Assembly: GCA_949317995.1 (NCBI GenBank)
Contig: OX439044.1
Location: 45,774,166 to 45,838,165 of the forward strand
Length of the DNA stretch: 64,000 nt
Origin: Acholoe squamosa
Lineage: Eukaryota > Annelida > Polychaeta > Phyllodocida > Polynoidae
Direction: 5' to 3'
Notes under the pieces: model-generated
Seen by the model: the letters and a program-made list of their open reading frames with translations, nothing else
What the model was told of the DNA's origin: nothing
The model's database searches: none
Made by a program: the position numbers and the translations under genes
Part shown: in pieces, positions 9,850 through 20,930 of the stretch
How positions within the stretch are numbered: the stretch's first letter is position 1
How the letters are laid out: each line of letters begins with the position of its first letter

Positions 9850-11710
9850 TGTACATAGCTTTTCCCATCTTTTTGACACTAATCTGCGTGTCACATGACG
9901 AATTTAGGATAAGATCATGTCTCATGTCATTTTTCTCCATGTCCTTGACACTAGGTTCCATGTCACATGTTGTTAAATTACTATTATCCCATGTCTTTGA
10001 CACTGATCTGCGTGTCACACGGCGAATTTAGGATATGATCATGTCTCATGTCACTAGGTTCCATGTCACATGTCAAATTACTATTATCCCATGTCTTTGT
10101 CACTGATCTGAGTGTCACACGGCGAATTTAGGATATGATCATGTCTCATGTCCTTTTTCTCCATGTCCTTGACACTAGGTTCCATGTCACATGACAAATT
10201 ACTATTATCCCATGTCTTTGTCACTGATCTGAGTGTCACACGGCGAATTTAGGATATGATCATGTCTCATGTCATTTTTCTCCATGTCCTTGACACTAGG
10301 TTCCATGTCACATGTCAAATTACTATTATCCCATGTCTTTGACACTGATCTGAGTGTCACACGGCGAATTTAGGATATGATCATGTCTCATGTCATTTTT
10401 CTCCATGTCCTTGACACTAGGTTCCATGTCACATGTCAAATTACTATTATCCCATGTCTTTGTCACTGATCTGAGTGTCAGTTAGCGAATTTAGGATATG
10501 ATCATGTCTCATGTCATTTTTCTCCATGACCTTGACACTAGGTTCCATGTCACTTGTCAAATTACTATTATCCTATGTCTTTGTCACTGATCTGAGTGTC
10601 ACATGGCGAATTTAGGATATGATCATGTTTTATGTCACTAGGATCCATGTCACATGTCAAATTACTATTATCCCATGTCTTTGACACTGATCTGAGTGTC
10701 ACACGACGAATTTAGGATATGATCATGTCTCATGTCATTTTTCTCCATGACCTTGACACTAGGTTCCATGTCACATGTCAAATTACTATTATCCCATGTC
10801 TTTGTCACTGATCTGAGTGTCACACGGCGAATTTAGGATATGATCATGTCTCATGTCATTTTTCTCCATGTCCTTGACACTAGGTTCCATGTCACATGTC
10901 AAATTACTATTATCCCATGTCTTTGACACTGATCTGAGTGTCAGTTAGCGAATTTAGGATATGATCATGTCTCATGTCATTTTTCTCCATGACCTTGACA
11001 CTAGGTTCCATGTCACATGTCAAATTACTATTATCCCATGTCTTTGTCACTGATCTGAGTGTCACATGGAGAATTTAGGATATGATCATGTTTTATGTCA
11101 CTAGGATCCATGTCACATGTCAAATTACTGTTATCCCATGTCTTTGACACTGATCTGAGTGTCACATGACGAATTTAGGATATGATCATGTCTCATGTCA
11201 TTTTTCTCCATGACCTTGACACTAGGTTCCATGTCACATGTCAAATTACTATTATCCCATGTCTTTGTCACTGATCTGAGTGTCACACGGCGAATTTAGG
11301 ATATGATCATGTCTCATGTCATTTTTCTCCATGTCCTTGTCACTAGGTTCCATGTCACATGTCAAATTACTATTATCCCATGTCTTTGTCACTGATCTGA
11401 GTGTTACATGGCGAATTTAGGATATGATCATGTCTCATGTCATTTTTCTCCATGTCCTTGACACTAGGTTCCATGTCACATGTCAAATTACTATTATCCC
11501 ATGTCTTTGTCACTGATCTGAGTGTCACATGGCGAATTTAGGATATGATCATGTCTCATGTCATTTTTCTCCATGTCCTTGACACTAGGTTCCATGTCAC
11601 ATGTCAAATTACTATTATCCCATGTCTTTGTCACTGATCTGAGTGTCACATGGCGAATTTAGGATATGATCATGTCTCATGTCATTTTTCCATGTCCTTG
11701 TCATCAGGTT
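9850..11710. repeat. 121-bp satellite array, about 16 units
   Basis: Units share GAATTTAGGATATGATCATG and ATTACTATTATCCCATGTC. Spacing is mostly 121 bases; some units are 100 bases because a 21-base segment is missing. Variant units (GTTAGCG at about 10480 and 10945; the short TTTATGTCACTAGGATCC type at about 10625 and 11090) recur 463 bases apart, which is a higher-order repeat. Translations on both strands have no sustained frame. Confidence 0.93.
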
Positions 11711-13938
11711 GTATGTTGTTAAATTACTGTAGTAAATTTTGTTATAACAAAGTGTGTAATTTTAGTTATAAAAGAATTTCGTTTTAACCAAATTATACAA
11801 TATGAGAGCATTAGGGATCAATTACACACACCCCCCACCTTCCTTACCCTGAGTTTCGTTATGCTGTAAACTCTCAAATAGTATATAGTCCTGCCACCTG
11901 TTGATATAGTAGAGTATTATATACGGCGCTGATGAATATCATTTTATTGATAAATCGAGACTGTTTGATGACGTTTAATGAAGTATTATGTAGACCTCTC
12001 AGGATTTTTTGGGATTATACCAGTAAGTTGGATTGAAGAAGTATAATGCAGATCTCAGGAGAATGTTTTTGGATTAAATATTGGTCTGGAGAGACCAGAC
12101 CTTCAAAAATTCCAAATAGAAGATCTACGAACTCTTAAGCTAATGTTAGCCTAGACTTGAGTTATATTAGTATGATACATGCATGAATTTATTTCTATAT
12201 GTTCATGTACGAGTGTTATGATTATGGGTGTGCTACATTGATAAATGTTTTGAGAGATGACGTGTTATAAATAAATATTACCTAATGTTTTATTGGTATA
12301 GGCTATAGTTTATTGTATAAAAGATTTATATTGTATCGATATATTTCTTTATATAACATCATATTTTTATAGGACAGTGGTGTTCTAATACGTAGCTTTA
12401 TGTAAAAAGAGAATAGTGCTGCCACCTGTTGATTTAGTATCGTATTACGTGGTTATTAACTCTTAATGAAGTAAAATGTTGACCTCATAGGATTTTTTTT
12501 GATCATATTATAACATCTCACGTATAGTTGAGTTTTGAGATGCGTCTTATACGTAAGGTATTATGGTAGACTAGCTGAGCTGGTGTTTATTCTCTGTTAT
12601 AGGAAAAATCTTTTCTTAGGACAAAGCAATATATTTTTCTTCACCCTTTAAATACTGTAAATGGATTATTGTATTTCTTGCTGTAGATTATGATATTACA
12701 TTGATAAAGTCTTATTTATTTTTTATTTCACTTTTTTATTTATTTTTTAAGAGAGAATATTATCATAGTATTTTTTTATGTACTGCGTATCATAATTGAA
12801 AATAAAACATTTTGTATGAATATTGAGTATGATGCACTCTTATGTTGGTTACAGACGTGTTTGTCTCCTATGTGGTAGGAAATCCTTTAAGGTTCGCTTA
12901 TGTTTTGTACTTGTTGAATGTTACGATACTATCATAATTAATAAAGTGCTAGAGAGAAATTTTAATGAAATTTTATCGAAGTTTTTAATTAAACATTTTA
13001 TGACAGATGGTATGTCAGCTTTTTATTTCTATTTTTGCTATTTATTTTTATTTTCCACTGTTTTCTTATGAATTGCGCATTAAACACAGTTTTATATTGC
13101 TAGTCTTAAAGGGTGAAGACTGGAAGCTTTCCCACCCTTAACCACTTTAGGTCTTATCCTATATATATTAAGATAAATGTTATTATTGTAATCATTATCT
13201 CAAGATAATTTTCTTAATTCATATATTTTTTATAAGTTTTTTAAAGTTGACGATGCTTGAAGTTAAAAAAAAGTGATTTTTGAACAGAAAAAAAATTATG
13301 AGTCTTGTATTTAGAAGATTAAAGATGGATTTTTCACTATATTACTTCTTATAGAGCTAAAGACCCAGGGTCAAAATGTCACAACTTTCCCAGAGAATAC
13401 TGCGTTCAGATAATGTCTTGAGCAAAACAAGGATATTAATCATGTCTTCCAGATAACGTTCTGAACAAAACAAGGACATAAATTATGCATCAGTACATAC
13501 GTACTTAGTTCTTTAGTTTGATTATTCCAATAATTAAAAGATTTTCAATAATAGAGTAATTGTTTATTGTTTTCTCATACAGATTTCAATAGAATAGCGT
13601 ATTGCATAATGAATAGTGTTCTTTTAAAAGCCACACGGAAGGCTAGTATATACCTTATAGCCAAGATACATATGTCAGGTTATATAACCGTACATGATGA
13701 AATATATGAATTTTGGTTAAGTGATTCATAATTATTAACAAGCGTAGCTATAAAATATGAATGTTTTCTTGGATAAACAGAATTACTACCTTAATCTCCA
13801 GTGTATAAAAGTCAGCGCGTATATAAGAAGCATTTATAATTTTAATGCTGTTTTTTCAGTAAATATACCCTTCAACTTGAGGAAATATTATAAGACGCAG
13901 TGGTCTTTAACATTTATCTGAGTGTCATATGACGAACT
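11711..13938. other. Non-coding AT-rich stretch with dispersed repeats
   Basis: No gene is supported here. A motif CTGCCACCTGTTGAT, followed by a TAGTA-like string, occurs near 11893 and 12420, with a relative near 8468. A block with CAGATCTCAGGAGAATG near 12050 recurs at 14262. About 100 bases at 13812-13915 are duplicated at 14289-14395. One weak 82-residue frame at 12823-13071 has no ATG at its start and no recognisable feature. Confidence 0.6.
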
Positions 13939-13944
13939 TAGGAT

Positions 13945-14116
13945 TAGGGATGTAAGTCAGGCATGGGCAAAAATCAGGAAGCCATACATTTACTTGATAT
14001 AAAAGCCATCTATTTTTCCAAAAGTCTCTCTTTACCACTTGTATAAGGAAAGTAGATGGCATTCAAAATTTCAGAAATCAGGAAATCCTGATAAATCCTG
14101 AAGACTTACATCCCTG
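13945..14116. mobile_element. 172-bp MITE inside a satellite unit
   Basis: The ends are inverted (GGATGTAAGTC and GACTTACATCC) and flanked by TAGGAT at 13939-13944 and 14117-14122. The insertion splits a diverged satellite unit, so the original junction can be read. Confidence 0.75.
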
Positions 14117-14399
14117 TAGGATAAGATCATGTCTCATGTTATTTTTCCATGTTATATGTCGTTAAATTACTATTATTTCATGTCTTTGACACTAATCTAA
14201 GTGTCATATGACGAATTTAGGATATTATCATGTCTCATGTCATTTTTCCATCTCACATACAGATCTCAGGAGAATGTTTTTGGATTAAAGTGAGTATATA
14301 AGAAGCACCTATAATCTTTATGCTGTTTTTTCAGTAAATATACCCTTCAACTTGAGGAAACATAAGACGCAGTAGGGAATGTCTTTAATATGCAAGACA

Positions 14400-16725
14400 T
14401 TATGGTATGTTTGAACGTAGAGGTATTAACTCAAAAATTTCTCTGCTTGTGCTAGCTTGGCCTGAAGTTGGTCTATATATAGGAGATCTGTTTCTTTTTT
14501 TTCGAGCCTTTAATATTATGACAATGCTTGTTATCATAAGTAAAGGAATGATTACACCAAATGATACAGACACAATAAAAGATGAAGATGCCGTTGAAGA
14601 GTTAACAGAATCGTTTGGAAGAGACTCTCTTGTGCTATTCATCAAGGAGGGGCTTGAAGTTGACATTTTCTGATCTGTTACTGTATGTGAGAGGGAAGAG
14701 CTGCTCCTTAAGGCGTGGCTTAAAGTCGTCAGTTTGTGCTCTCTTGGTACAGCTGAAAGGGGAGAGCTGCTCTTCAAGGCGGGGCTTAAGGTTGACAGCT
14801 CCTCATGGTTTGGTATATAAGAAGCAGGAGTGTTGGGCTGATCTTCCAGATGAAATCCTTCTCCAGACAGTGAAGACGTTGTCATAGTATCCTCATATTG
14901 ATAGTCTCTTTCTTGAGGAGCAGTTGTGGTTTGCTGTTCAGAAGTCTTAATCAAGGTAAGTTTTTCTCTGAAAAGAAAGGTTATATTATTTTAATGTATG
15001 TTAGGTAATTTTTGTTAAGATATTTCTGAAAATATAAGGTTATTATGTCTTTTCAAAAACTAGAACAGAGTTAAAGAAAATATAACAACGTTTATATGGT
15101 TTTGGATTAAGGATTTCTTAAGACATTTTTAAGGTTATAAAGTCTCTTCAGTGACTTAAAAAGATATATAGAAAATATTTTGACGTCGTTGGCATTTTCG
15201 TACAAGTCGTGGTTTATATAAAACAAATTAAAGTGTTATAATAATTAGTAAAAATATAGAAATACCTTGAAGTAGCCTCTTTTTCAATGACAGTAGATGT
15301 ATAGGCAGCAGGAGTGGAAGCAGGGATATAGATGGTGCGTCTATACATGATCGAAGTAGGGATATAGGTACTAGGCTTGAAGGTGGAAGTAGGCTTGTAG
15401 ACAGTAGGTTTGTAGGTGGTAGTAGACTTATAGATTATAGTAGACAGAGTAGAAGTTTTTGTTGTGGTTGATTTTGCTTTCATCAGATGATATTCTGTGA
15501 GACGGATATATTTTCCTTCTGTTGGAAGGTACACATGAGTTTTCCTGTTAAAATAGGACGTTAACTTTATCAGTGTTATAACAGAATTATTTTTGAAACA
15601 TTTGACAGTATAGACAATGTGTTATAACAGATTTGAACTACGATCTCTTTTATTGTATCAGATTTGGCACGGTGCCAGGACACTGCAGGGCTTTTGACAG
15701 GATTTTTTGCAATGCGCCAATTGCACACTTTTTAGCAAATACAATGCGCCATTCTGTAAATGAATGGTCATTCTAGCTATTTAAATGCGACATTTAGGCA
15801 TTAAATGCGTGTATTGCGCACTGCGCAGCCCTGTCAAAAGCCCTGGGACAGCGTCGAATTAAAGATTCTAGTCTATGATCTCATATTTTCAATAGCACTA
15901 CTTTTAGCATGGTCTAAAGCTGAATACATATTTATTTTTTTAGCTAGCAGAGAAAAAAATTAGGAATTTACATGTGAGCACTAATAAGGCCATAGGAACT
16001 CAGGTTACAGTTTACTGTCCGAGCCGTTTTGAAAATTGATGAGGCATTTTTTCATTATTCATTATATAGGTAGCACTGCCTTGAAATCTTCAGGTTGTAT
16101 ATGCCACCATGTTATTGACATTCCTGGCATTGTAAGCTTTAATTTGATACCAAATATGCCCTCCTTTGCTCATTCCTACCATGTCTAAATACATTTTTGA
16201 AAAATTCTACAATATTTTTTTAGATAATGAATAATGAAATTTTCTCATCCGGCCCTTTAAATGTATGCGGGCGGTGGACGGTAAACTATAATATGAGTTC
16301 TATTAGCCTAACAGAAAATTGCTCTGAGATTAGTATTTTTGGTTAAGAAATATTATTTTAGAGTGTAAGAGTAAAAATTTCGACGAATTACTATTCAGTA
16401 AAATAGGATAATAAATCCTTTTAAATTACCTGCATGTCCCTGCTTCACAAGAATAGAGAGCAACTTTCGAGGAAACTTGCTCTAAGAAAGGGAATCGGTT
16501 TCTTCCATACTGTATTTCCTGCGTTTGGTCGTTACTTTGTGTCCTGATTTCTGAAGTGATTAAAGTTTTGTGTGTCAGTTCCATTTGAATCCAACATGTT
16601 AGATTAGGACTCTGGCAGGAAATAATGCTATCCTCTAAGAAAGAGCATGAACAATTTTCTTTTGTTCCCACTCCTAGACAAGCAGGGACAAGAACGAATA
16701 TTAGGAAATAAGTCCACATCTTCAC
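14400..16725 (-). CDS. Three-exon type I membrane glycoprotein with mucin-like stalk
   Basis: Exons on the minus strand are 16725-16430, 15544-15266 and 14967-14400. The junctions are GT-AG, both introns are phase 2, and the joined frame has 380 codons. Exon 1 encodes a signal peptide (MKMWTYFLIFVLVPACLG) and a Cys-rich domain with two N-glycosylation sites and a C-terminal LYSCEAG, which resembles the F strand of an Ig fold. Exon 2 is Thr/Pro-rich with repeated YKPT. Exon 3 has three related Ser/Leu-rich repeats of about 23 residues, one membrane span at about 322-344, a KARKKR stop-transfer and a short tail with the dileucine-like sorting signal EIFELI. It is the only clear minus-strand gene in the element. 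It could act like an adenovirus E3 glycoprotein or as a surface protein; its function is unknown. Confidence 0.8.
15686..15845. mobile_element. 160-bp hAT-like MITE in intron 1 of the glycoprotein gene
   Basis: The termini are CAGGGCTTTTGACA and TGTCAAAAGCCCTG. The flanks GGACACTG and GGACAGCG resemble an 8-bp target duplication with two changes, as expected for hAT. Confidence 0.8.
16005..16291. mobile_element. Probable MITE in intron 1 of the glycoprotein gene
   Basis: The left end CAGTTTACTGTCCG is an imperfect inverted match to CGGACGGTAAACTAT-like sequence near 16275. The interior also has an inverted pair around ATAATGAATAATGAA and TTCATTATTCATTAT. The target duplication was not resolved. 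Confidence 0.6.
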
Positions 16726-17400
16726 TGTGAGCTAGATGACGAAGAACTAGAGAATAACCTAGATCTTTCTTTAACCTAACTAGTTTAGCTGTAGAAAAAG
16801 GTATTAATACGAGTGAATGAGAAAAGACTGACAATGAGCCTTTAACTAAAAGTAGGGTGAGTCATAGTCTTCTTAGATAAAATAGATAAGTACCCGTTTC
16901 GAGTTTCCATGACTAGATAACAGCGAAGTAGTTCAGCTTGTCGATGGTATGAGAGGATTTCGCTGAAACTTAGGCATCTTTTAGGTCCTAAAAGAAAATA
17001 ATCCTTGCTTCTTGACATGATTTTCCGCTTTTGAAGCTGTAAATCCTACGTTAGGTCTTAGAATATTATATTTTGCAGAAGAAGCTTCTGGCGAAATTAA
17101 CCCGGAAGTTCAAGTTAATCATTTTGGTTCCTGTATGATCTAGTAGTTTTCAAATTTTTTACCTAGCCGTAAAGTCTCGGACCACCAAAATATTTCTCAC
17201 TATAATTTATTGTAGCTTAACCACCTTAAAAACCAGCATATAATCATTATAATCGTGCATTATAATTATAAATTTTTATTTTCATCTTTTATGTATGAAA
17301 TATAGGTTTGACCAATTCAGTTTTTTTCTGTTGGTTTGCGTGTGTATCTACCTATATTTCGGTCTGAACTGTGCCTAATGATTCAATAGTGCTCATAAGT
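16726..17400. other. Upstream region of the glycoprotein gene, no gene seen
   Basis: The promoter of the minus-strand gene should lie here. No clear TATA box is placed and no coding frame is supported. Confidence 0.5.
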
Positions 17401-17409
17401 TTTTTAATG

Positions 17410-17720
17410 TTGCCTATCAGCACTTAACCAAAGGGCTTGTGTGTCATATTTATATTCTATGGATCATTATATGGTGGTCCGAGATCAGGAGGGGGACGGA
17501 CGTTATACCACCTTATAAATATTTCATTTCCCTGAGATTCTCTTCTCGGCTTTAACTAGCTTATCAGCGCTTAACCAAAGGGTCTGTGTGTCACATTTAT
17601 ATTCTATGATTGTTTTTTACTGCGGATCACTATATGGTGGTCCGAGATCAGGAGGGGGACGGACGTTATACCACCTTATAAATATTTCATTTTCCTGAGA
17701 TTCTCTTCTCGGCTTTCACT
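17410..17720. repeat. Direct repeat of about 145 bp, two copies
   Basis: The shared blocks are GCTTAACCAAAGGG-like, GTGGTCCGAGATCAGGAGG and CTGAGATTCTCTTCTCGGC. The core pairs GGTGGTCCG with GGACGTTATACCACC as a partial palindrome. It is non-coding. Confidence 0.85.
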
Positions 17721-18252
17721 AGAGTTTTCTTTTGAAATAAATTTTCCTTAAATTCAGATGATTTCTTTTAAATGTCTTTCAAATTTATGTGCAATTTAAC
17801 CCTCATCCTTGATAAAGCGGTACTGCCCTTGAACCCTCATCGGGTAGAAAGAAACACATAGCGGAACCATAAACATTTGATGAGACACGACAGGAGTAGA
17901 GGAACCAAAAGTATTTCATTAGACACGGTAGAAACAGAAAGAGACATCTAACGGATTAACTAAGAAACATAAGGCTAGGTAAATTTTTGTAAGAAGTATT
18001 TTGTTTTCGATTGCGGAATATGCGTTCGGAAAATACATTTTTCTCTAGAACTATGGCATATTTTTGATATACAAAAGTATGGTATTCTTTATGTTTTTCA
18101 TAGAATAAGACAATAAATCAGAAAGGTCTAGATAGGGCTTAAAAGTATGATTTCTCGGAGAAAACACTGCTGCTAAAGATGGTTTTACCTAAAGCGGAAG
18201 GTATAGTCAGCCATTTTGTTATAACAGAGTGACGCATGCGTAATGACTTATT

Positions 18253-18912
18253 GTGTTCGAGGAAAAAACTAACATACTAAGTAATTTTATGTTTCGCGTT
18301 CAAGTGAAAAATAAGGTTATGAGCTGGAAGGTTGTTGCGTTCGAATAGAGATTGAAATAATATCTTATTGCTTTTGTTGAAGGTGTGTTAGATCATTTAA
18401 GTAAAAGCATTCGAGTGGAAATTGCCTGATGCGTTCGAGTGGAAATTGTCTGATGCGTTCGAGTGAAAACTGTAGTAATAAACTGAACTGATGCGTTCGA
18501 GTGAAAACTGTAGTAATAAACTGAACTGATGCGTTCAAGTGAAAACTGTAGCAATAAACTGAATATTGAAATTAGTTGTGTTCGAGTGGATATTTAATAA
18601 TGAATTAAATTTTTCTTTTCAGATAAAAGCAGAACAGGAGAGGAGCATGTAAAACGCTACAGCTTATAACGAACCTAGGAAAAGGAAAACTGTAAGGTAG
18701 GTGATTTATATAGTTAGACCTTTTTTAACTTAACGCTTTCGAGTAAAAACTAAAATGTCAAACTTCAAATTTTATGCGTTGAAGAAGAAACTATACTATA
18801 GTTTCAAGTTTTTTTATGCGTTAGAGTAAAAATAAATTATTTTATAGTGTTCGAGTAAAAACTACAGTCACAAACTAAATATAGTTATTTGGTGTGTTTG
18901 TGCGAAAACTGT
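18253..18912 (+). promoter_or_regulatory. Array of about 14 GCGTTCGAGTGAAAA-like motifs
   Basis: The motif (G-C/T-GTTCGAGTGAAAA with variants) starts near 18253, 18296, 18337, 18405, 18433, 18456, 18494, 18532, 18577, 18735, 18775, 18815, 18847 and 18894, always on the same strand. Three copies sit in a 38-base tandem unit; the others have unrelated spacers, so simple tandem duplication does not explain them. The array brackets the non-coding leader exon of the small spliced gene, so an upstream or intronic enhancer is plausible. Confidence 0.6.
18623..18696 (+). other. Candidate non-coding leader exon
   Basis: A pyrimidine tract and AG (TTTTCTTTTCAG) end at 18622 and GTAGGT follows at 18697. 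The stretch has an ATG directly followed by a stop. It would splice to the acceptor at 19095 of the small gene. Confidence 0.5.
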
Positions 18913-19095
18913 AGTGAAAAACTGAATGCTTTTACTTACTGCTTTTAAAAAAATAGACCCTGTTCAATTAACGATGTTGATGTTTGAAACGTCAATAAAT
19001 ATCACATCACAATGGCGCTCTTCCTATAAATCAGCCATAGTAAATATACTTAGTAAATGAACTTTAATGAGCTTAGTTTATTTTTTTTGTTTTAG

Positions 19096-19938
19096 TGTAT
19101 CATGAGTGGAGGAAACTCTGTGTCTAACTACGAGGAACATAGAGGAGGACAACTAGCAAGGCAAAATATACAGGCGTGTCAGAGATTATTGACCCGTACG
19201 AGATTGATAATTAATTATCTGTTCCGTGATATTTTCTACGTACACAGAGGTAAATTTATTAACCTATTCTTTGTTACTAAATAAAAAAGAAAAATACTTT
19301 TTTATTTGAATATAAAACCAAGTTCTAATAATAATGTTTTAAGTTTAAGAAGATTTAGTTTTAATCTTCTCAATAAAAATTTATTTTTTCAGGTTAATAC
19401 TTTACTCAATAATTTAAGAATGACCTTGCTGAACTCGAGTTATATATTAAAGATTTTATGAAATGTTATTTTTCAGATCAATACTTAATCCAAACTCAAT
19501 CCGAGAGTGATCTTACTGAACTTGAGTCAGAAAGTTTTACTGTAAAAAGCAAAGGTAAATTTCTTTTGTTTTGGATTTTAGTCATAGATAAGACGAATTG
19601 TTATTTATATTTTACATTAAAATTTAATCTAAATGAGTTTATAATGTAAAATTTAATCTAAATGAGATTATTATTAAAAGATTATATTGAAAAAACATTA
19701 TAATTACTATTTATAATGTTTTATAATAACAAGATGAAGATATGAAACTGATTAAAATAATAACGAGATGAAGATATGAAACTGATTAATTTATATATAT
19801 CATATTGAAAAAATAACGATAATTAGATGATGACATGAAACTGATTATATATGAAATGATAAAATGCTGATAATTTAAAGAAATTAAGTGTCTTTTTTCT
19901 TTTCAGATAGACGTCTTGTGCTGTCTTCTTATTTTTGA
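19096..19938 (+). CDS. Small spliced gene, 85 residues, unknown function
   Basis: Coding exons are 19102-19249, 19477-19554 and 19907-19938. Every acceptor is a strong T-rich tract with CAG or TAG, every donor is GGTAAAT, and both introns (227 and 352 bases) are phase 1, so the frame is kept. The first exon starts after an acceptor at 19095, so at least one leader exon lies upstream. The product begins MSGGNSVSNYEEH, has an Arg-rich middle, an acidic Ser/Glu stretch (SESDLTELESES) and the end VLSSYF. No domain is recognised. Its position at the start of the plus-strand genes and its small size suggest an early regulatory protein; that is inference. Confidence 0.65.
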
Positions 19939-20309
19939 TTAAGGACTCAGCAGCATCAAGGTCGTTTAGTCTGTGTAACATCAAGGTCGTCTGCAGTTTG
20001 CTCTAACATCGAGGTCGTTTACAGTTTACTGTATCAACAAGGTTATTCACAGTTCATTTAGGACGAGGATCTGCTAGCAACATCAAGATTGCTGATTAAA
20101 TTTGGATAAGGTTATTATTTTATTTTATTTATTTGCTTACTTGCTTTTATTTAGTTAGCTTGTATCAGTCATTCAGTTAACGTGCTTCAGTTGTCTTGTT
20201 TATTTAGTTATTCAATTAATTATATAGCTGGCTTGCTTCTATTATGGTATAATATATCATTCTTTCGGTGTTATCTAATTGGTTTGCATATTTTTTGGTT
20301 TTAATTCTT
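19939..20309 (+). other. 3' part of the spliced transcript with short repeats
   Basis: After the stop there are four imperfect copies of an ACATCAAGGTCGT-like unit between 19950 and 20100, then T-rich sequence leading to the next gene. No separate gene is seen. Confidence 0.5.
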
Positions 20310-20930
20310 ATGTCAATTCAGTATTACACTAATAATATTGTTTTAATAGCTAGAACGTACCCTTGTGCTAAGTTAGACATAGAGAATTTATATCAGCTGC
20401 AGGGGAAAATTTCTAAATATAGAGGTTCTATTGTTATTTTAAAAAAAGATTTTTCTTTAAAATTTACCAAAAATGGGTGTTGTTATATATTTTTAAGAAA
20501 TGATTTTAACTTTATTGTAAGCAACATTAAAAAGTTTATTTCCTTTTTTTGTTCAAACTTTTGGAATCATTTTTCTTTAATAAATTACAATAAAATTAAA
20601 GTATCATTATTAAATATCCAAATAAGTGTAGAAATTGACATAAAAAATAACAATATTAAAGTCATAGAATTTCTTTTAAAAATACGATTTCATTTTAAAG
20701 ACAAATATTCATATAAATTAAAGGAGTCTAACACATATGAATCTGTTTGGGTAAATTATGAAGGATTAAAAGATTATAATGTGAACAATGTTTCTGTCAT
20801 AAGAATTTCAAATAAAGATATTACTTTTACTTTAGGTTATAATTTCAAAGGGAATTGTATAACTAAAGATTGTAATATTTTTTTATTTTTATGTTCTGAG
20901 ATAAAACTTGTGTTAGACGAAATAATGTAA
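20310..20930 (+). CDS. Unknown 206-residue protein, tail replaced by an insertion
   Basis: The first ATG of this frame is at 20310; the frame is open back to a GTG at 20268. The protein is rich in Ile, Asn, Lys and Phe with few charged clusters. It seems to have two related halves, each with beta-strand-like runs (IVLIAR, SIVILKK; VSLLNIQISVEI, VSVIRISNKDITF) and a short helix-like end. This loosely recalls the duplicated fold of TATA-binding proteins, but no signature residue proves it. The stop lies 4-6 bases inside the tandem recombinase elements that begin at 20923. The interrupted frame resumes right of the insertion for about a dozen codons and would overlap the next gene, so the natural C-terminus is slightly longer. 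Confidence 0.6.
   Translation: MSIQYYTNNIVLIARTYPCAKLDIENLYQLQGKISKYRGSIVILKKDFSLKFTKNGCCYIFLRNDFNFIVSNIKKFISFFCSNFWNHFSLINYNKIKVSLLNIQISVEIDIKNNNIKVIEFLLKIRFHFKDKYSYKLKESNTYESVWVNYEGLKDYNVNNVSVIRISNKDITFTLGYNFKGNCITKDCNIFLFLCSEIKLVLDEIM

Noticed and set aside
9788..10031. Short frames within the satellite array
   Set aside because: They are frames of the repeat unit; they break between units.
9850..11710. Possible CRISPR-like array
   Set aside because: The units are contiguous with no unique spacers, in an animal genome; it is a satellite.
12823..13071. 82-residue frame in the left repeat-rich region
   Set aside because: There is no ATG at the start, composition follows the AT-rich DNA, and there is no splice or promoter context.
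17410..17720. tRNA-like or other structured RNA gene in the direct repeats
   Set aside because: The palindrome is too short and no cloverleaf or A/B box arrangement was found.
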